The notes beneath the pieces were generated by a model. The model searched no databases and had not been told where the DNA came from. It worked only from the letters and a program-made list of their open reading frames with translations. From Terrisporobacter glycolicus ATCC 14880 = DSM 1288 (lineage in GTDB: Bacteria; Bacillota; Clostridia; Peptostreptococcales; Peptostreptococcaceae), in contig NZ_CP117523.1 of assembly GCF_036812735.1 (NCBI RefSeq), forward strand, positions 1 through 64,000: a stretch of DNA of 64,000 nucleotides, read 5' to 3'. Below, piece by piece: positions 1 to 10,766 of the stretch; within the stretch, counting starts at the first letter, position 1; each line of letters starts with the position of its first letter. A program made the translations under genes and the position numbers.

Positions 1-1320
1 ATGGATATAGTTTCTTTATGGGAAAAAACTTTGCAACTAATAAAAGGTGAGGTATCTACAGCCAGCTTTAATGCTTTTTTTAAGGAAATAAAACCTTTAA
101 AACAAATATCTAATGAGCTTATTTTTTTGGCTCCAAACGAATTTATACAAAACATACTTGAAAATAGATACTTAAACTTAATTGAAAGTTGTATAAGCCA
201 ATTATCCCTAAAAAAATATCAGATCAAATTTATTTTAGACGAAAAAGAAATACAAGATACTAATGAAGAAGATAAATCTACTACTATCAAAAAAAGTTAT
301 CCCAATTTAAATCCTAAATACACTTTTGATACCTTTGTAATAGGTAATAGTAATAGATTTGCCCATGCAGCTTGTGTAGCAGTAGCTGAATCTCCAGCTA
401 AAGCATATAATCCTTTGTTTTTGTACGGAGGAGTTGGTCTTGGAAAGACGCATTTAATGCATGCTATCGGACATCATATAATGTGTCAACAAGAAGACCC
501 TAAGGTTGTTTATGTTTCTTCAGAAAAATTTACAAATGAGCTTATAAACTCAATAAAAAATGATAAAAATGAAGAATTCAGAAATAAATATAGAAATGTT
601 GATGTTCTATTAATAGATGATATACAGTTTATTGCTGGAAAAGAAGGAACTCAAGAGGAATTTTTCCATACATTTAATGCATTACATGAAGCAAATAAAC
701 AAATAATCATATCTAGTGATAGACCACCAAAAGAAATCCCTACATTAGAAGACAGATTAAGATCAAGATTCGAAATGGGTCTTATAACTGATATTCAACC
801 ACCGGATTTCGAAACGAGAATTGCCATACTTAGAAAAAAAGCACAATTAGAAAACATAAATGTTCCAAATGAAGTAATGACTTACATAGCTAAGTACATT
901 AAATCAAATATAAGAGAATTAGAAGGTGCTCTAACTAGAGTTGTTGCATATTCGTCTCTTACAAACAAAAATATTTCACTTGAGCTTGCAACTGAGGCTT
1001 TAAAGGATATAATATCAAATCCAAAAAGTGAAGAAATAACAGTAAACAGAATAAAGGAAAAAGTTTCAGAAGCTTTTAGCATAAAAATGGACGACTTTAA
1101 TTCTAAAAAAAGAACAAGAACAATAGCATATCCTAGACAAATAGCAATGTATATTTGCCGTGAACTTACTGATTTGTCATTACCTAAGATAGGAAGTGAG
1201 TTTGGTGGAAGAGACCATACAACAGTAATTCATGCTCATGATAAAATAACTAAGGATATAGAAGAAAACCAACAAATAAAGGACAAAATAGATAAAATAA
1301 TCTCAGATTTAAAGGGATAA
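1..1320 (+). CDS. dnaA: Chromosomal replication initiator protein DnaA
   Basis: DnaA is the AAA+ ATPase that binds DnaA boxes at oriC, opens the duplex and loads the helicase. The 439-residue product has a normal length. The N-terminal domain I covers about residues 1-80 and is followed by a short acidic linker. The AAA+ domain has Walker A GGVGLGKT (143-150), Walker B LLIDDIQ (203-209) and the box VII arginine stretch RLRSRF (252-257). The C-terminal domain IV carries the DNA-binding signature FGGRDHTTV. The gene starts at base 1, so its promoter and any upstream DnaA boxes lie outside the window. It is followed by the oriC-like spacer and dnaN. Identification is secure. Confidence 0.98.
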   Translation: MDIVSLWEKTLQLIKGEVSTASFNAFFKEIKPLKQISNELIFLAPNEFIQNILENRYLNLIESCISQLSLKKYQIKFILDEKEIQDTNEEDKSTTIKKSYPNLNPKYTFDTFVIGNSNRFAHAACVAVAESPAKAYNPLFLYGGVGLGKTHLMHAIGHHIMCQQEDPKVVYVSSEKFTNELINSIKNDKNEEFRNKYRNVDVLLIDDIQFIAGKEGTQEEFFHTFNALHEANKQIIISSDRPPKEIPTLEDRLRSRFEMGLITDIQPPDFETRIAILRKKAQLENINVPNEVMTYIAKYIKSNIRELEGALTRVVAYSSLTNKNISLELATEALKDIISNPKSEEITVNRIKEKVSEAFSIKMDDFNSKKRTRTIAYPRQIAMYICRELTDLSLPKIGSEFGGRDHTTVIHAHDKITKDIEENQQIKDKIDKIISDLKG

Positions 1321-1561
1321 TTTATTCACATTTTGTCTGTTAATAACTATTGCTGCAATGTTAATAGATTTTTTGTTAAGATTTTGTTCACAATGTAATT
1401 AAGAGGGTTTTTATAAGATATTAACATTTTGTATACAGGTTAATATCTTTTGCTTTATTTGGATTGATATGTTTATCCACTTTATCCACAGCACCTACTA
1501 CTACAACTACTATTGTTTTTATATATATTTTTATTAAAATGCTACAAGGAGGTTATCCACA
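1321..1561 (+). other. oriC region between dnaA and dnaN (DnaA boxes, DnaA-trios, AT-rich segment)
   Basis: This spacer holds several DnaA-box-like 9-mers on the + strand: TTATTCACA at 1322-1330, TTGTTCACA at 1384-1392, TTATCCACT at 1473-1481, a perfect TTATCCACA at 1482-1490 and another perfect one at 1553-1561. Four bases after the 1482 box a run of 3-base repeats begins at 1495 (CTA CTA CTA CAA CTA CTA). It is followed by an AT-only stretch at about 1516-1540. Box pair, short spacer, trio repeats and AT-rich DNA is the arrangement of the basal unwinding element described in Bacillus subtilis. The assignment rests on sequence pattern and position only. Confidence 0.85.
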
Positions 1562-2668
1562 TTGAAAATAATTTGTAATCAAAAACTATTAGCTCATAAA
1601 ATAAGTATTGTACAAAAAGCTATTAATGGAAAAACAAACTTTGATTTGTTAAAAGGAATTTTAATAGTAGCTAAAGGAGATCAAATAGTTTTAACTGGAT
1701 ATGATTTAGAAATCGGTATAGAAACTTATGCACAAGCAGAAATATCGGAGGAGGGAAGCATTGTTATAGATGCTCGACTTTTTGGAGATATAATAAGAAA
1801 ACTACCAGATTCATTTGTTGAAATTGAAACAGATAATGATAATAACGTTTATATAAATTGTTTAAACTCAAAATTCAAAATTAAGGGAGATAGCTCAGAG
1901 GAGTATCCTGTGTTACCTAACGTAAGTAAAGATAACTTATATAACGTGCCACAAGATATCCTAAAAAATATGATTAAACAAACTGTATTTGCCATATCTC
2001 AAGATCAAACAAAACCAGTTTTAATGGGAGAGTTATTAGAGATAGTTAATGGAGAAGTTAGTTTAGTTGCTATAGATGGTTATAGACTAGCAGTAAGAAG
2101 TTGTTCTGTGGAAAACTTAAATGCAAATGCAAAAGTTATAATACCAGGAAAAACTTTAAATGATGTAAACAGTCTTTTATCCACAGAGGAACAAGTTCAA
2201 ATTGGATTTGACGATAAAAATGCAATTTTCATGATAAATGAAACAAAAATAATAACAAGATTACTAGATGGAGAATTTATTGAGTATAAAAAATTACTTC
2301 CAAGAGAACATAATACTAGGATTAAATTAAATACTAGAAGCTTACTTAATAGTATAGAGAGAGCATCTTTATTATCACAATCAGAGAGAAATAATCTAAT
2401 AAAATTATCAATAAGAGATAATACACTGGCAATAACATCTAATACTGAAAAAGGTAATGTTTACGAAGAAGTAGATTTAGAATTAGAGGGAGATTACTTA
2501 GATATTGCTTTTAACTCAAGATATTTATTAGAAGGATTAAAAAATATAGAAAGTGAAGAAATATTCATCGAATTTACCACTAATGTTAATCCATGTATAA
2601 TTAAGCCAGTTGATGGTATTAAATATATATATTTATTACTTCCTGTAAGGATAGCTTCAAATATATAA
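1562..2668 (+). CDS. dnaN: DNA polymerase III beta subunit (sliding clamp)
   Basis: This 368-residue protein is the ring-shaped processivity clamp of DNA polymerase III. It has the usual three-domain length and ends in the conserved LLPVRI-type C-terminal strand. The start codon is TTG at 1562. It is preceded by the ribosome binding site AAGGAGG (1546-1552), and the 9 bases between that site and the start are exactly a DnaA box (1553-1561). DnaA binding there could therefore touch dnaN expression, which is inference. A strong terminator follows at 2676. Within the coding region another perfect DnaA box lies at 2177-2185. Confidence 0.97.
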   Translation: MKIICNQKLLAHKISIVQKAINGKTNFDLLKGILIVAKGDQIVLTGYDLEIGIETYAQAEISEEGSIVIDARLFGDIIRKLPDSFVEIETDNDNNVYINCLNSKFKIKGDSSEEYPVLPNVSKDNLYNVPQDILKNMIKQTVFAISQDQTKPVLMGELLEIVNGEVSLVAIDGYRLAVRSCSVENLNANAKVIIPGKTLNDVNSLLSTEEQVQIGFDDKNAIFMINETKIITRLLDGEFIEYKKLLPREHNTRIKLNTRSLLNSIERASLLSQSERNNLIKLSIRDNTLAITSNTEKGNVYEEVDLELEGDYLDIAFNSRYLLEGLKNIESEEIFIEFTTNVNPCIIKPVDGIKYIYLLLPVRIASNI

Positions 2669-2675
2669 GACTTGG

Positions 2676-2706
2676 AACCCAACTGCATTTAGTTGGGTTT
2701 TTATTA
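2676..2706 (+). terminator. Rho-independent terminator after dnaN
   Basis: A 9-bp stem AACCCAACT / AGTTGGGTT (2676-2684 with 2691-2699) encloses a 6-base loop and is followed by a T-rich tail. It separates dnaN from the S4 protein-recF-gyrBA group. Confidence 0.9.
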
Positions 2707-2756
2707 TTTTTATGGTATAATAAATACTTAACGAATAAGAAATAGGAGGAGTCAAC

Positions 2757-2963
2757 ATGATAGAAATAGCCATAGATTCAGAGTATATTAAGTTAGATCA
2801 ATTCTTAAAACTTGCTGATATTGCTTCAACTGGCGGACATGCCAAATTTTTAATACAAGAAGGCGTAGTAAAAGTTAATGGCGAAGTTGAAACAAGAAGA
2901 GGAAAAAAAATCAGACCAGGAGATCTTATTGAAGTTGAAGGAAACTCAATAATGGTAGTGTAA
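2757..2963 (+). CDS. yaaA: S4-domain RNA-binding protein (YaaA/RlbA family)
   Basis: This 68-residue protein is essentially one S4 RNA-binding fold: LDQFLKLADIASTGGHAK, then the typical VKVNGEVETRRGKKIRPGD strand-turn motif. Small proteins of this kind sit between dnaN and recF in most Firmicutes. The Bacillus homologue has been linked to ribosome biogenesis, but the exact RNA target is not evident from the sequence. The start at 2757 follows a clear AGGAGG. It lies 15 bases before recF, so the two are probably co-transcribed. Confidence 0.9.
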   Translation: MIEIAIDSEYIKLDQFLKLADIASTGGHAKFLIQEGVVKVNGEVETRRGKKIRPGDLIEVEGNSIMVV

Positions 2964-2978
2964 AAAGGAGTCCCTTTA

Positions 2979-4094
2979 ATGCAGCTTAATAGCTTAAAAT
3001 TAATGAACTTTAGAAATTATGACAATCTGTACATAGATTTTAATAAAAATGTTAATCTCTTAGTTGGTAAAAATGGACAGGGAAAAACAAATATAGTGGA
3101 ATCTATTTATATGCTATCTTTTGGCAAATCTTTTAGGACGAGTAAAGATAAAGAAATTATTAAATTTGATACGGAAAGTTTGTATGTTGGAGGAAATTAT
3201 ACTAAATACGATACAAATGGTTTAATAGAAGTTGCAATTGGAAAAAATAAAAAGGGAATTAAAGTAAATAAGATACACATCCAAAAAATTCAAGAATTAC
3301 TTGGAAATTTAAATGTAGTAATTTTTTCTCCAGAAGATTTAAGGTTAGTCAAAGATGGCCCAAGAGAACGCAGATCATTTATAGATAAAGAAATAAGTCA
3401 AATAATGCCCAAATATTATAATTATTTAATAAATTACAATAAAATATTAAGTCAAAAAAATAGAGTTCTTAAAAATAGAAATATAGATACGAACTTATTA
3501 GATGTTTATGATGAAAGCTTGTCTCAATATGGTAGCTATATATATATTATTAGAAGAGATTTTATCAAGAAAATTTCTAACATAGCAAATTCTATGCATA
3601 CTAGATTAACTAACAATATAGAAGACTTACAAATTACTTATAAGAATCAAATGAATATAAGTGATGAAGATACTGTTATGGAAGTGAAAGAAAGATTTTA
3701 TAATAAGTTAATTGAAAGTAGAGAACATGATATGGAAGTGAGAACTACAAGATATGGTATTCATAAGGATGACTTAAATATATTTGTTAATAAATTAGAT
3801 GTAAGACTATATGGTTCACAAGGGCAACAAAGGACAGCTTCTATTTCATTGAAATTATCAGAAATAGAGCTAATTAAAAATGAGGTTGGAGAAAATCCTA
3901 TATTAATACTAGATGATGTATTTAGTGAATTGGATGAAACGAGGCAAAAACTACTAGTAGAAAATTTAGAAGATGTACAAATGTTTATAACTACAGCAGA
4001 AATAGCGCATAAAAGTATATTTAATAAAGATAATACTACTATTTTTAATATAGAAAAAGGTAAAGTAATTAGTATACAGAATGGAGGTAACTAA
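2979..4094 (+). CDS. recF: DNA replication and repair protein RecF
   Basis: RecF is an SMC-like ATPase that helps load RecA at single-strand gaps, working with RecO and RecR (recR is at 35078 in this window). The 371-residue product has Walker A GKNGQGKT (30-37), an ABC-type signature within GSQGQQRT, and Walker B ILILDDVFSELD near the C-terminus. The length is normal. Its stop codon directly abuts the gyrB start at 4095, and the gyrB ribosome binding site lies inside the recF end, so translation is probably coupled. Confidence 0.97.
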   Translation: MQLNSLKLMNFRNYDNLYIDFNKNVNLLVGKNGQGKTNIVESIYMLSFGKSFRTSKDKEIIKFDTESLYVGGNYTKYDTNGLIEVAIGKNKKGIKVNKIHIQKIQELLGNLNVVIFSPEDLRLVKDGPRERRSFIDKEISQIMPKYYNYLINYNKILSQKNRVLKNRNIDTNLLDVYDESLSQYGSYIYIIRRDFIKKISNIANSMHTRLTNNIEDLQITYKNQMNISDEDTVMEVKERFYNKLIESREHDMEVRTTRYGIHKDDLNIFVNKLDVRLYGSQGQQRTASISLKLSEIELIKNEVGENPILILDDVFSELDETRQKLLVENLEDVQMFITTAEIAHKSIFNKDNTTIFNIEKGKVISIQNGGN

Positions 4095-5999
<1,905 letters not shown>

Positions 6000-6017
6000 G
6001 AAAGGGGATGAGTAAAA

Positions 6018-8447
6018 ATGGAAGAAAATAAAAAGATACTCCCTATAGAAATAGCAAGTGAAATGAAGAAATCCTATATTGATTATGCCATGAGTGTTAT
6101 AGTTGGTCGTGCATTACCAGATGTAAGAGACGGATTAAAGCCTGTTCATAGAAGAATACTTTACTCTATGAATGATTTAAATTTAACGCCAGATAAACCT
6201 TATAGAAAATCAGCACGTATTGTTGGGGACGTTCTAGGGAAGTACCATCCACATGGAGACACAGCAGTATACTTTGCAATGGTAAGAATGGCTCAAGACT
6301 TCTCAACTAGAGGACTTTTAGTTGATGGTCATGGTAACTTTGGTTCTGTAGATGGTGACTCACCAGCAGCAATGCGTTATACAGAAGCAAAAATGAGTAA
6401 ATTAGCTATGGAATTACTTAGAGACATAGATAAAGAAACTGTAGACTTTGTACCAAACTTTGATGAGTCTTTAAAAGAGCCATCAGTATTACCATCAAGA
6501 TATCCAAACTTATTAGTAAATGGATCTAATGGTATAGCAGTTGGTATGGCTACATCTATTCCACCGCATAACTTAGGTGAAACAATTGATGCAGCAGTAC
6601 ATTTAATTGATAATCCAGATTGTAGCATAGAAGAATTAATGAAGTATGTACAAGGACCAGATTTCCCAACATCAGCAATAATAATGGGAAAAGAAAATAT
6701 AGCAGAAGCTTATAGAACTGGTAGAGGTAAAGTAAAAGTTAGATCTAGAGCTATGATAGAAGAATTACCGAAAGGAAGACAACAAATAGTTGTTACAGAA
6801 ATTCCTTACCAAGTAAATAAAGCTAGATTAGTTGAAAGAATAGCTGAACTAGTTAAAGATAAAAAATTAGAAGGTATTTCTGATTTAAGAGATGAAAGTA
6901 ATAGAAATGGTATGAGAATCGTTATAGAACTAAAAAGAGATGCTAATGCTAACATAGTTCTTAACAATCTGTATAAACATTCTCAAATGGAAGATACTTT
7001 CAGTATAATAATGCTTGCACTTGTTAATGGTGTACCTAAAGTATTAAATTTAAAAGAAATGCTATATTACTATGTTGAACATCAAAAAGATGTTGTTACA
7101 CGTAGAACTAAATTTGAATTAAATAAAGCAGAAGCAAGAGCACATATATTAGAAGGATTAAGAATAGCACTAGATAATATAGACGCTGTAATAAGTCTAA
7201 TAAGAGCTTCTAAGACAACTCAAGAAGCTAAAAATGGACTAATAGAAAAATTCGGATTAACAGATGTACAAGCTCAAGCTATCTTAGATATGAGATTACA
7301 AAGACTAACTGGATTAGAGAGAGAAAAGATAGAAGATGAATACAGTGAGTTAATGAAAAAAATAGAATATTTAAGATCTATATTAGCAGATGAACAACTA
7401 CTTTTAGGTGTTATAAAAGAAGAAATTATAGCTATAAGACAAAAATATGCAGATGAGAGAAGAACAGAAATAAGACATGCTGAAGGTGAAATCAATATGA
7501 GAGATTTAATTGATGATGAAGAAATAGCAATTACTCTTACTCATTTTGGTTACATAAAGAGAGTACCTCTAGATACATATAAGAGTCAAAATAGAGGTGG
7601 TAAAGGAATATCAGCAATGTCTACTAGAGAAGAAGACTTTGTAAAACATTTAGTTACAACAACTACACATAGTAGATTATTATTCTTTACAAATAAAGGT
7701 AGAGTATTTAGACTAGATGCTTTTGAAATTCCAGAAGGAAAGAGAAAGGCAAAAGGAACCGCTATAGTAAATCTATTACAATTAGCACCAAATGAAAAAA
7801 TAACTACTCTAATTCCAGTAGATAATTCAAATAATGATGAGCTATTCTTACTATTAGCTACTAAAAAAGGTATCGTAAAGAAAACTAAACGTGAAGAATT
7901 TAAAAATATTAATAAATCAGGATTAATAGCAATTGGGCTTAGAAGTGATGATGAATTAATAGATGTTAAAATTACAAACGGTGAAAAAGATGTCCTTTTA
8001 GTTACTGAAAACGGAATGTCTATAAGATTTAATGAAACAGATATAAGACATATGGGTAGAACAGCCATGGGTGTAAAAGGTATAACTTTATCAGGAGACG
8101 ATAGAGTAGTTTCTATGAACTTAACAGACGAAGGTCAGGAATTATTAGTAGTAAGTGAAAAAGGATTCGGCAAAAGAACAGATATTAACGAATATAGAGT
8201 TCAAAGTAGAGCTGGAAAAGGAATAAAAACATATAATATATTTGAAAAGACAGGTAAAATCGTTGGAGCTGAAATGGTTTCAGAGATAGATCAAATAATG
8301 ATGATTAACTCTAATGGAATACTTATAAGACTGGAAGTTGAAGGAATTTCAATTTATGGAAGAGTAACAAGTGGGGTTAAATTAATGAAGACCGAAGACG
8401 AAGTAAATGTAGTTTCGATTGCAAAAATAAATATAGATGAAGAATAG
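6018..8447 (+). CDS. gyrA: DNA gyrase subunit A
   Basis: GyrA is the DNA-cutting and rejoining subunit of gyrase. The 809-residue product has the catalytic tyrosine in [10 protein letters not shown] (Tyr121) and the C-terminal DNA-wrapping propeller, whose GyrA box appears as QNRGGKG. The quinolone-contact loop reads [10 protein letters not shown], with Thr82 in the position equivalent to E. coli Ser83. A Phe sits where E. coli has Asp87. Thr82 is the unmutated state in C. difficile as I recall it. A terminator overlaps the stop codon, so this ends the recF-gyrBA transcript. Confidence 0.98.
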   Translation: MEENKKILPIEIASEMKKSYIDYAMSVIVGRALPDVRDGLKPVHRRILYSMNDLNLTPDKPYRKSARIVGDVLGKYHPHGDTAVYFAMVRMAQDFSTRGLLVDGHGNFGSVDGDSPAAMRYTEAKMSKLAMELLRDIDKETVDFVPNFDESLKEPSVLPSRYPNLLVNGSNGIAVGMATSIPPHNLGETIDAAVHLIDNPDCSIEELMKYVQGPDFPTSAIIMGKENIAEAYRTGRGKVKVRSRAMIEELPKGRQQIVVTEIPYQVNKARLVERIAELVKDKKLEGISDLRDESNRNGMRIVIELKRDANANIVLNNLYKHSQMEDTFSIIMLALVNGVPKVLNLKEMLYYYVEHQKDVVTRRTKFELNKAEARAHILEGLRIALDNIDAVISLIRASKTTQEAKNGLIEKFGLTDVQAQAILDMRLQRLTGLEREKIEDEYSELMKKIEYLRSILADEQLLLGVIKEEIIAIRQKYADERRTEIRHAEGEINMRDLIDDEEIAITLTHFGYIKRVPLDTYKSQNRGGKGISAMSTREEDFVKHLVTTTTHSRLLFFTNKGRVFRLDAFEIPEGKRKAKGTAIVNLLQLAPNEKITTLIPVDNSNNDELFLLLATKKGIVKKTKREEFKNINKSGLIAIGLRSDDELIDVKITNGEKDVLLVTENGMSIRFNETDIRHMGRTAMGVKGITLSGDDRVVSMNLTDEGQELLVVSEKGFGKRTDINEYRVQSRAGKGIKTYNIFEKTGKIVGAEMVSEIDQIMMINSNGILIRLEVEGISIYGRVTSGVKLMKTEDEVNVVSIAKINIDEE

Positions 8448-8466
8448 GATTTTATCCTATTCTTTT
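8442..8466 (+). terminator. Rho-independent terminator overlapping the gyrA stop
   Basis: A 9-bp stem GAATAGGAT / ATCCTATTC with a 3-base loop is followed by TTTTT. Its 5' arm includes the gyrA stop codon. Confidence 0.85.
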
Positions 8467-8518
8467 TCCATATTTATTTGTAATATATAATTAATAAATA
8501 TAAAAAGGAGAAATTACT

Positions 8519-8797
8519 ATGAGTTCAAAAAAGGGATTATACTTAGTATTAGGAGCAGTAGCTGGATTTGTAACAGGATTATGTTTAGCACCTAAAGAAG
8601 GTTCTGAAATAAGAAAAGAAGCTAAAGAAAAATTAATAGAAGTAAAAGAAAATCCAAAAGATGTTCTACATGAAACATTTGATAGCGTTAAAGAAAAAAT
8701 CATATCTATAAAAGATGAAATAATAGAAGATAGTAATATAGAAATATCAGAAGAAGATATATTAATAAGTAAGAGCTTTGAAGAGGGAGATAAGTAA
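8519..8797 (+). CDS. YtxH-like small membrane/general stress protein
   Basis: This 92-residue protein has an N-terminal hydrophobic helix with small residues (LVLGAVAGFVTGLCLAP, about 8-24). A PKEGSEIRKE motif and a long charged helical tail with Lys/Glu repeats follow. This is the layout of the YtxH family of Gram-positive stress proteins. The function is unknown. It overlaps the next gene by one base (TAATG), and both lie directly upstream of the rsbV-rsbW-sigB genes, which fits a role in envelope stress. That link is inference. Confidence 0.8.
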   Translation: MSSKKGLYLVLGAVAGFVTGLCLAPKEGSEIRKEAKEKLIEVKENPKDVLHETFDSVKEKIISIKDEIIEDSNIEISEEDILISKSFEEGDK

Positions 8798-9054
8798 TGA
8801 ATGCATTAGGCTGGCAAATAGGGGCAGTTTTATTTGGTGCTAGCTTTTTTATAGTAGCTATATATTTAGCAAAAGTATTGAATAGCGCCAATAAGGTTGT
8901 AGAAAGAACAAATAGATTAATAGATGTTAATGAAAGACATATAACCGATATAATAGACAATGCTGCACATATAACAAAAAGTGTGAGAGAAATTATGGAT
9001 ATAGTAACTAAGATTAGTAGCTTATTTAGAGTATTCAAGTTTTTTAAAAAATAG
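8797..9054 (+). CDS. DUF948-like small membrane protein
   Basis: This 85-residue protein has one N-terminal transmembrane helix (GAVLFGASFFIVAIYLAKVL). An amphipathic, coiled-coil-like segment follows (ANKVVERTNRLIDVNERHITDIIDNAAHI in two halves), and the tail is basic and aromatic (RVFKFFKK). It resembles DUF948 proteins, which are often paired with YtxH-type proteins. It overlaps the upstream gene by one base and precedes rsbV by 23 bases. The biochemical function is unknown. Confidence 0.75.
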   Translation: MNALGWQIGAVLFGASFFIVAIYLAKVLNSANKVVERTNRLIDVNERHITDIIDNAAHITKSVREIMDIVTKISSLFRVFKFFKK

Positions 9055-9077
9055 CACATTAAACAGGAGGTAAAATA

Positions 9078-9395
9078 ATGTCAATAAAAATAAATTCAAT
9101 ATTAGATACAGCAAATGATTTCTGGAAAGTTTCACTTGAAGGAGAATTAGATGTATCTACAGCAGATGAATTAAAAAAATGCCTACATAAATTAGTTGAC
9201 GAGAAAAATATAGACATGAGGTTAGATCTTGAAGATTTAGAATATATAGATTCAACTGGGCTTGGAGTAATGATAGGAATTCTAAAAAGATTAAAGATAG
9301 AGAATAAAGAAGTCTATATAGAAAGACCTAAGAATAACGTAAGAAAAATATTCAATATAACAGGTTTAGATAAGATTTTTAAATTGGAGGGATAG
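9078..9395 (+). CDS. rsbV: Anti-anti-sigma factor (RsbV/SpoIIAA family, STAS domain)
   Basis: This 105-residue STAS-domain protein should bind the anti-sigma kinase RsbW and release the sigma factor. The switch serine lies in the conserved IDSTGLGVMIG motif (Ser59). It follows AGGAGG and is two bases from the rsbW TTG start. The gene order rsbV-rsbW-sigB, and its place after gyrA, are the same as I recall in C. difficile. SpoIIAA of sporulation is the close alternative, but a sporulation operon would encode SpoIIAB and SigF with a different context. I favour the general stress system. Confidence 0.9.
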   Translation: MSIKINSILDTANDFWKVSLEGELDVSTADELKKCLHKLVDEKNIDMRLDLEDLEYIDSTGLGVMIGILKRLKIENKEVYIERPKNNVRKIFNITGLDKIFKLEG

Positions 9396-9397
9396 TT

Positions 9398-9805
9398 TTG
9401 ACTTGCGAAACAATAAAAATGGAGATTACAGCAAATCCAGAGTATGTAAGTATAATAAGATTAACTACTTCTGGTATTGCAAATAAAGTAGGCTTTTGTA
9501 TTGATGATATAGAGGATTTAAAAGTGGCTATATCCGAAGCTTGTACAAATGCTATAAAACATAGCTCAGAAGATCGATTTACAATTATATACTCAATGAT
9601 AGAAAATGGATTAACTATAGAAATAATAGATAATGGTAAAGGATATGATAGAAGCTCTGTAAGTGAACCAGATATAGATAATCTTAAAGAGAGTGGGATG
9701 GGACTATTTATAATAGAATCTCTTATGGATGAAGTAATTGTTGAATCACAAGAAGGAAAGGGAACTAGTATAAAAATGACAAAGTATTTAGGAGTTGATA
9801 TGTAA
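9398..9805 (+). CDS. rsbW: Anti-sigma factor serine kinase RsbW
   Basis: RsbW is a GHKL-fold kinase that holds SigB inactive and phosphorylates RsbV. The 135-residue product shows the N box SEACTNAIKHS, the G1 box EIIDNGKGYD and the G2 box SGMGLFIIESL. The start is TTG at 9398, preceded by GGAGG at 9386-9390. Its end overlaps the sigB start by one base (TAATG), which suggests coupled translation and equal dosage of kinase and sigma factor. Confidence 0.92.
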   Translation: MTCETIKMEITANPEYVSIIRLTTSGIANKVGFCIDDIEDLKVAISEACTNAIKHSSEDRFTIIYSMIENGLTIEIIDNGKGYDRSSVSEPDIDNLKESGMGLFIIESLMDEVIVESQEGKGTSIKMTKYLGVDM

Positions 9806-10575
9806 TGAAGAGGGTAGCTAATGCTACAGATTACCTAAATATGGAAACTAAAGAACTTTTTAAACTTTATAGCAAAGAAAAGAATAGAGAAGTAAGAGAT
9901 ATATTAATTGAAAGACATCTATATTTAGTTAATATCTTAGCAAAAAAGTATATTAATAAAGGAGTAGAATTTGATGATATATACCAAGTTGCTTCTTTAG
10001 CATTAATATACGCTATAGATAGATATGATATAGAAAAAGGATTTGAATTTTCAAGTTTTGCTACACCTACAATAGTGGGTGAAATAAAAAAGTACTTTAG
10101 AGATAAAGTGTGGACCCTAAGAGTTCCCAGAAGGGTTCAAGAACTAAGTAAAAAGGTAAGTGAAGCTAAAGTTGTACTAGAACAACAAAATAAAAAACAT
10201 CCTAAAGTAAAAGAAATTGCTGAATATTTAGGATGCACAGAGGAAGAAGTATTAGAGTCTATGGAGGCATCTTATGGATATCAACCAGTATCGTTAGATG
10301 CAACTACTAACAGTGATTCAGAAGAAAATATATCTTTAATGGATAAAATAGCAGACAAAGAAGAAAGTTTTAATGATATAGAATATAAAGATTTCTTAGA
10401 AAAATTTATAGAAACATTAAATGAATTAGAAGTTCAGATTTTTAAAGGCAGGTTCTATTTGGAAAAAACACAATCAGCTCTAGCAAAAGAATTGAATATA
10501 TCTCAAATGACTATTTCTAGACTTGAAAGAAAGATAATAGAAAAGCTAAAAAAAGAATATGAAAAAAATATATAA
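9805..10575 (+). CDS. sigB: RNA polymerase sigma factor SigB (SigB/SigF/SigG family)
   Basis: This 256-residue sigma-70 family factor lacks region 1.1. Region 2 reads DDIYQVASLALIYAIDRYD, then FSSFATPTIVGEIKKYFRDK and the melting/-10 segment WTLRVPRRVQEL. Region 4 ends in the helix-turn-helix around ELNISQMTISRLERK. The partner genes directly upstream support SigB over the sporulation sigmas SigF and SigG. No clear terminator follows. The next transcription signal is the promoter at 10583. Confidence 0.92.
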   Translation: MKRVANATDYLNMETKELFKLYSKEKNREVRDILIERHLYLVNILAKKYINKGVEFDDIYQVASLALIYAIDRYDIEKGFEFSSFATPTIVGEIKKYFRDKVWTLRVPRRVQELSKKVSEAKVVLEQQNKKHPKVKEIAEYLGCTEEEVLESMEASYGYQPVSLDATTNSDSEENISLMDKIADKEESFNDIEYKDFLEKFIETLNELEVQIFKGRFYLEKTQSALAKELNISQMTISRLERKIIEKLKKEYEKNI

Positions 10576-10582
10576 AAAACTA

Positions 10583-10611
10583 TTGACCTATCACTTAATA
10601 TAGTGTATATT
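10583..10611 (+). promoter_or_regulatory. Sigma-A-type promoter upstream of a short structured region
   Basis: TTGACC (10583-10588) and TATATT (10606-10611) are separated by 17 bases. No coding sequence follows before the 5S gene at 10767. The predicted transcript would start near 10618 and run through the repeats described for 10618-10692. Confidence 0.6.
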
Positions 10612-10617
10612 ATTTAT

Positions 10618-10692
10618 TGCGCCAGAGAAATGGAGCAAAAGAAAAGTATCACTTAGGTGATAGGTTAATTTTTCTTAAATAAGAAAAATTAA
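10618..10692 (+). other. Unexplained structured segment (candidate leader or small RNA)
   Basis: Three nested elements lie between sigB and rRNA operon 1. A short imperfect hairpin GCGCCA / TGGAGC falls at about 10619-10636. The hairpin TATCAC / GTGATA encloses TTAG at 10647-10662, and its 5' arm repeats the TATCACTTA found inside the promoter spacer at 10589-10597. A perfect 12-bp inverted repeat TTAATTTTTCTT / AAGAAAAATTAA follows at 10665-10692. I recognise no known riboswitch or small RNA family. It could be an operator region, a short RNA or a processing leader. Confidence 0.4.
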
Positions 10693-10708
10693 AAAGAGTA
10701 AAAAACAT

Positions 10709-10740
10709 TTGACAAAAGTTTTGAAAAATGTTAATATAAT
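10709..10740 (+). promoter_or_regulatory. Promoter of rRNA operon 1 (5S-tRNA-16S-23S-5S)
   Basis: TTGACA (10709-10714) is followed by an extended -10, TGTTAATAT, with the hexamer TAATAT at 10732-10737 (17-base spacer). An overlapping TATAAT (10735-10740) would need a 20-base spacer. The same design recurs at 42705 before another 5S gene. No other promoter is visible between here and the 16S gene at 11191. Confidence 0.8.
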
Positions 10741-10766
10741 ACTCGTACTAAAAAAGGAAAATAAAA

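Noticed and set aside
7586-8068. 160-codon antisense frame within gyrA
   Set aside because: Shadow of the conserved gyrA C-terminal coding region, without initiation signals.
8706-9059. 117-codon antisense frame opposite the DUF948-like gene
   Set aside because: Its Leu/Ile-rich composition is what antisense AT-rich coding DNA gives. The + strand genes have proper starts and overlaps.
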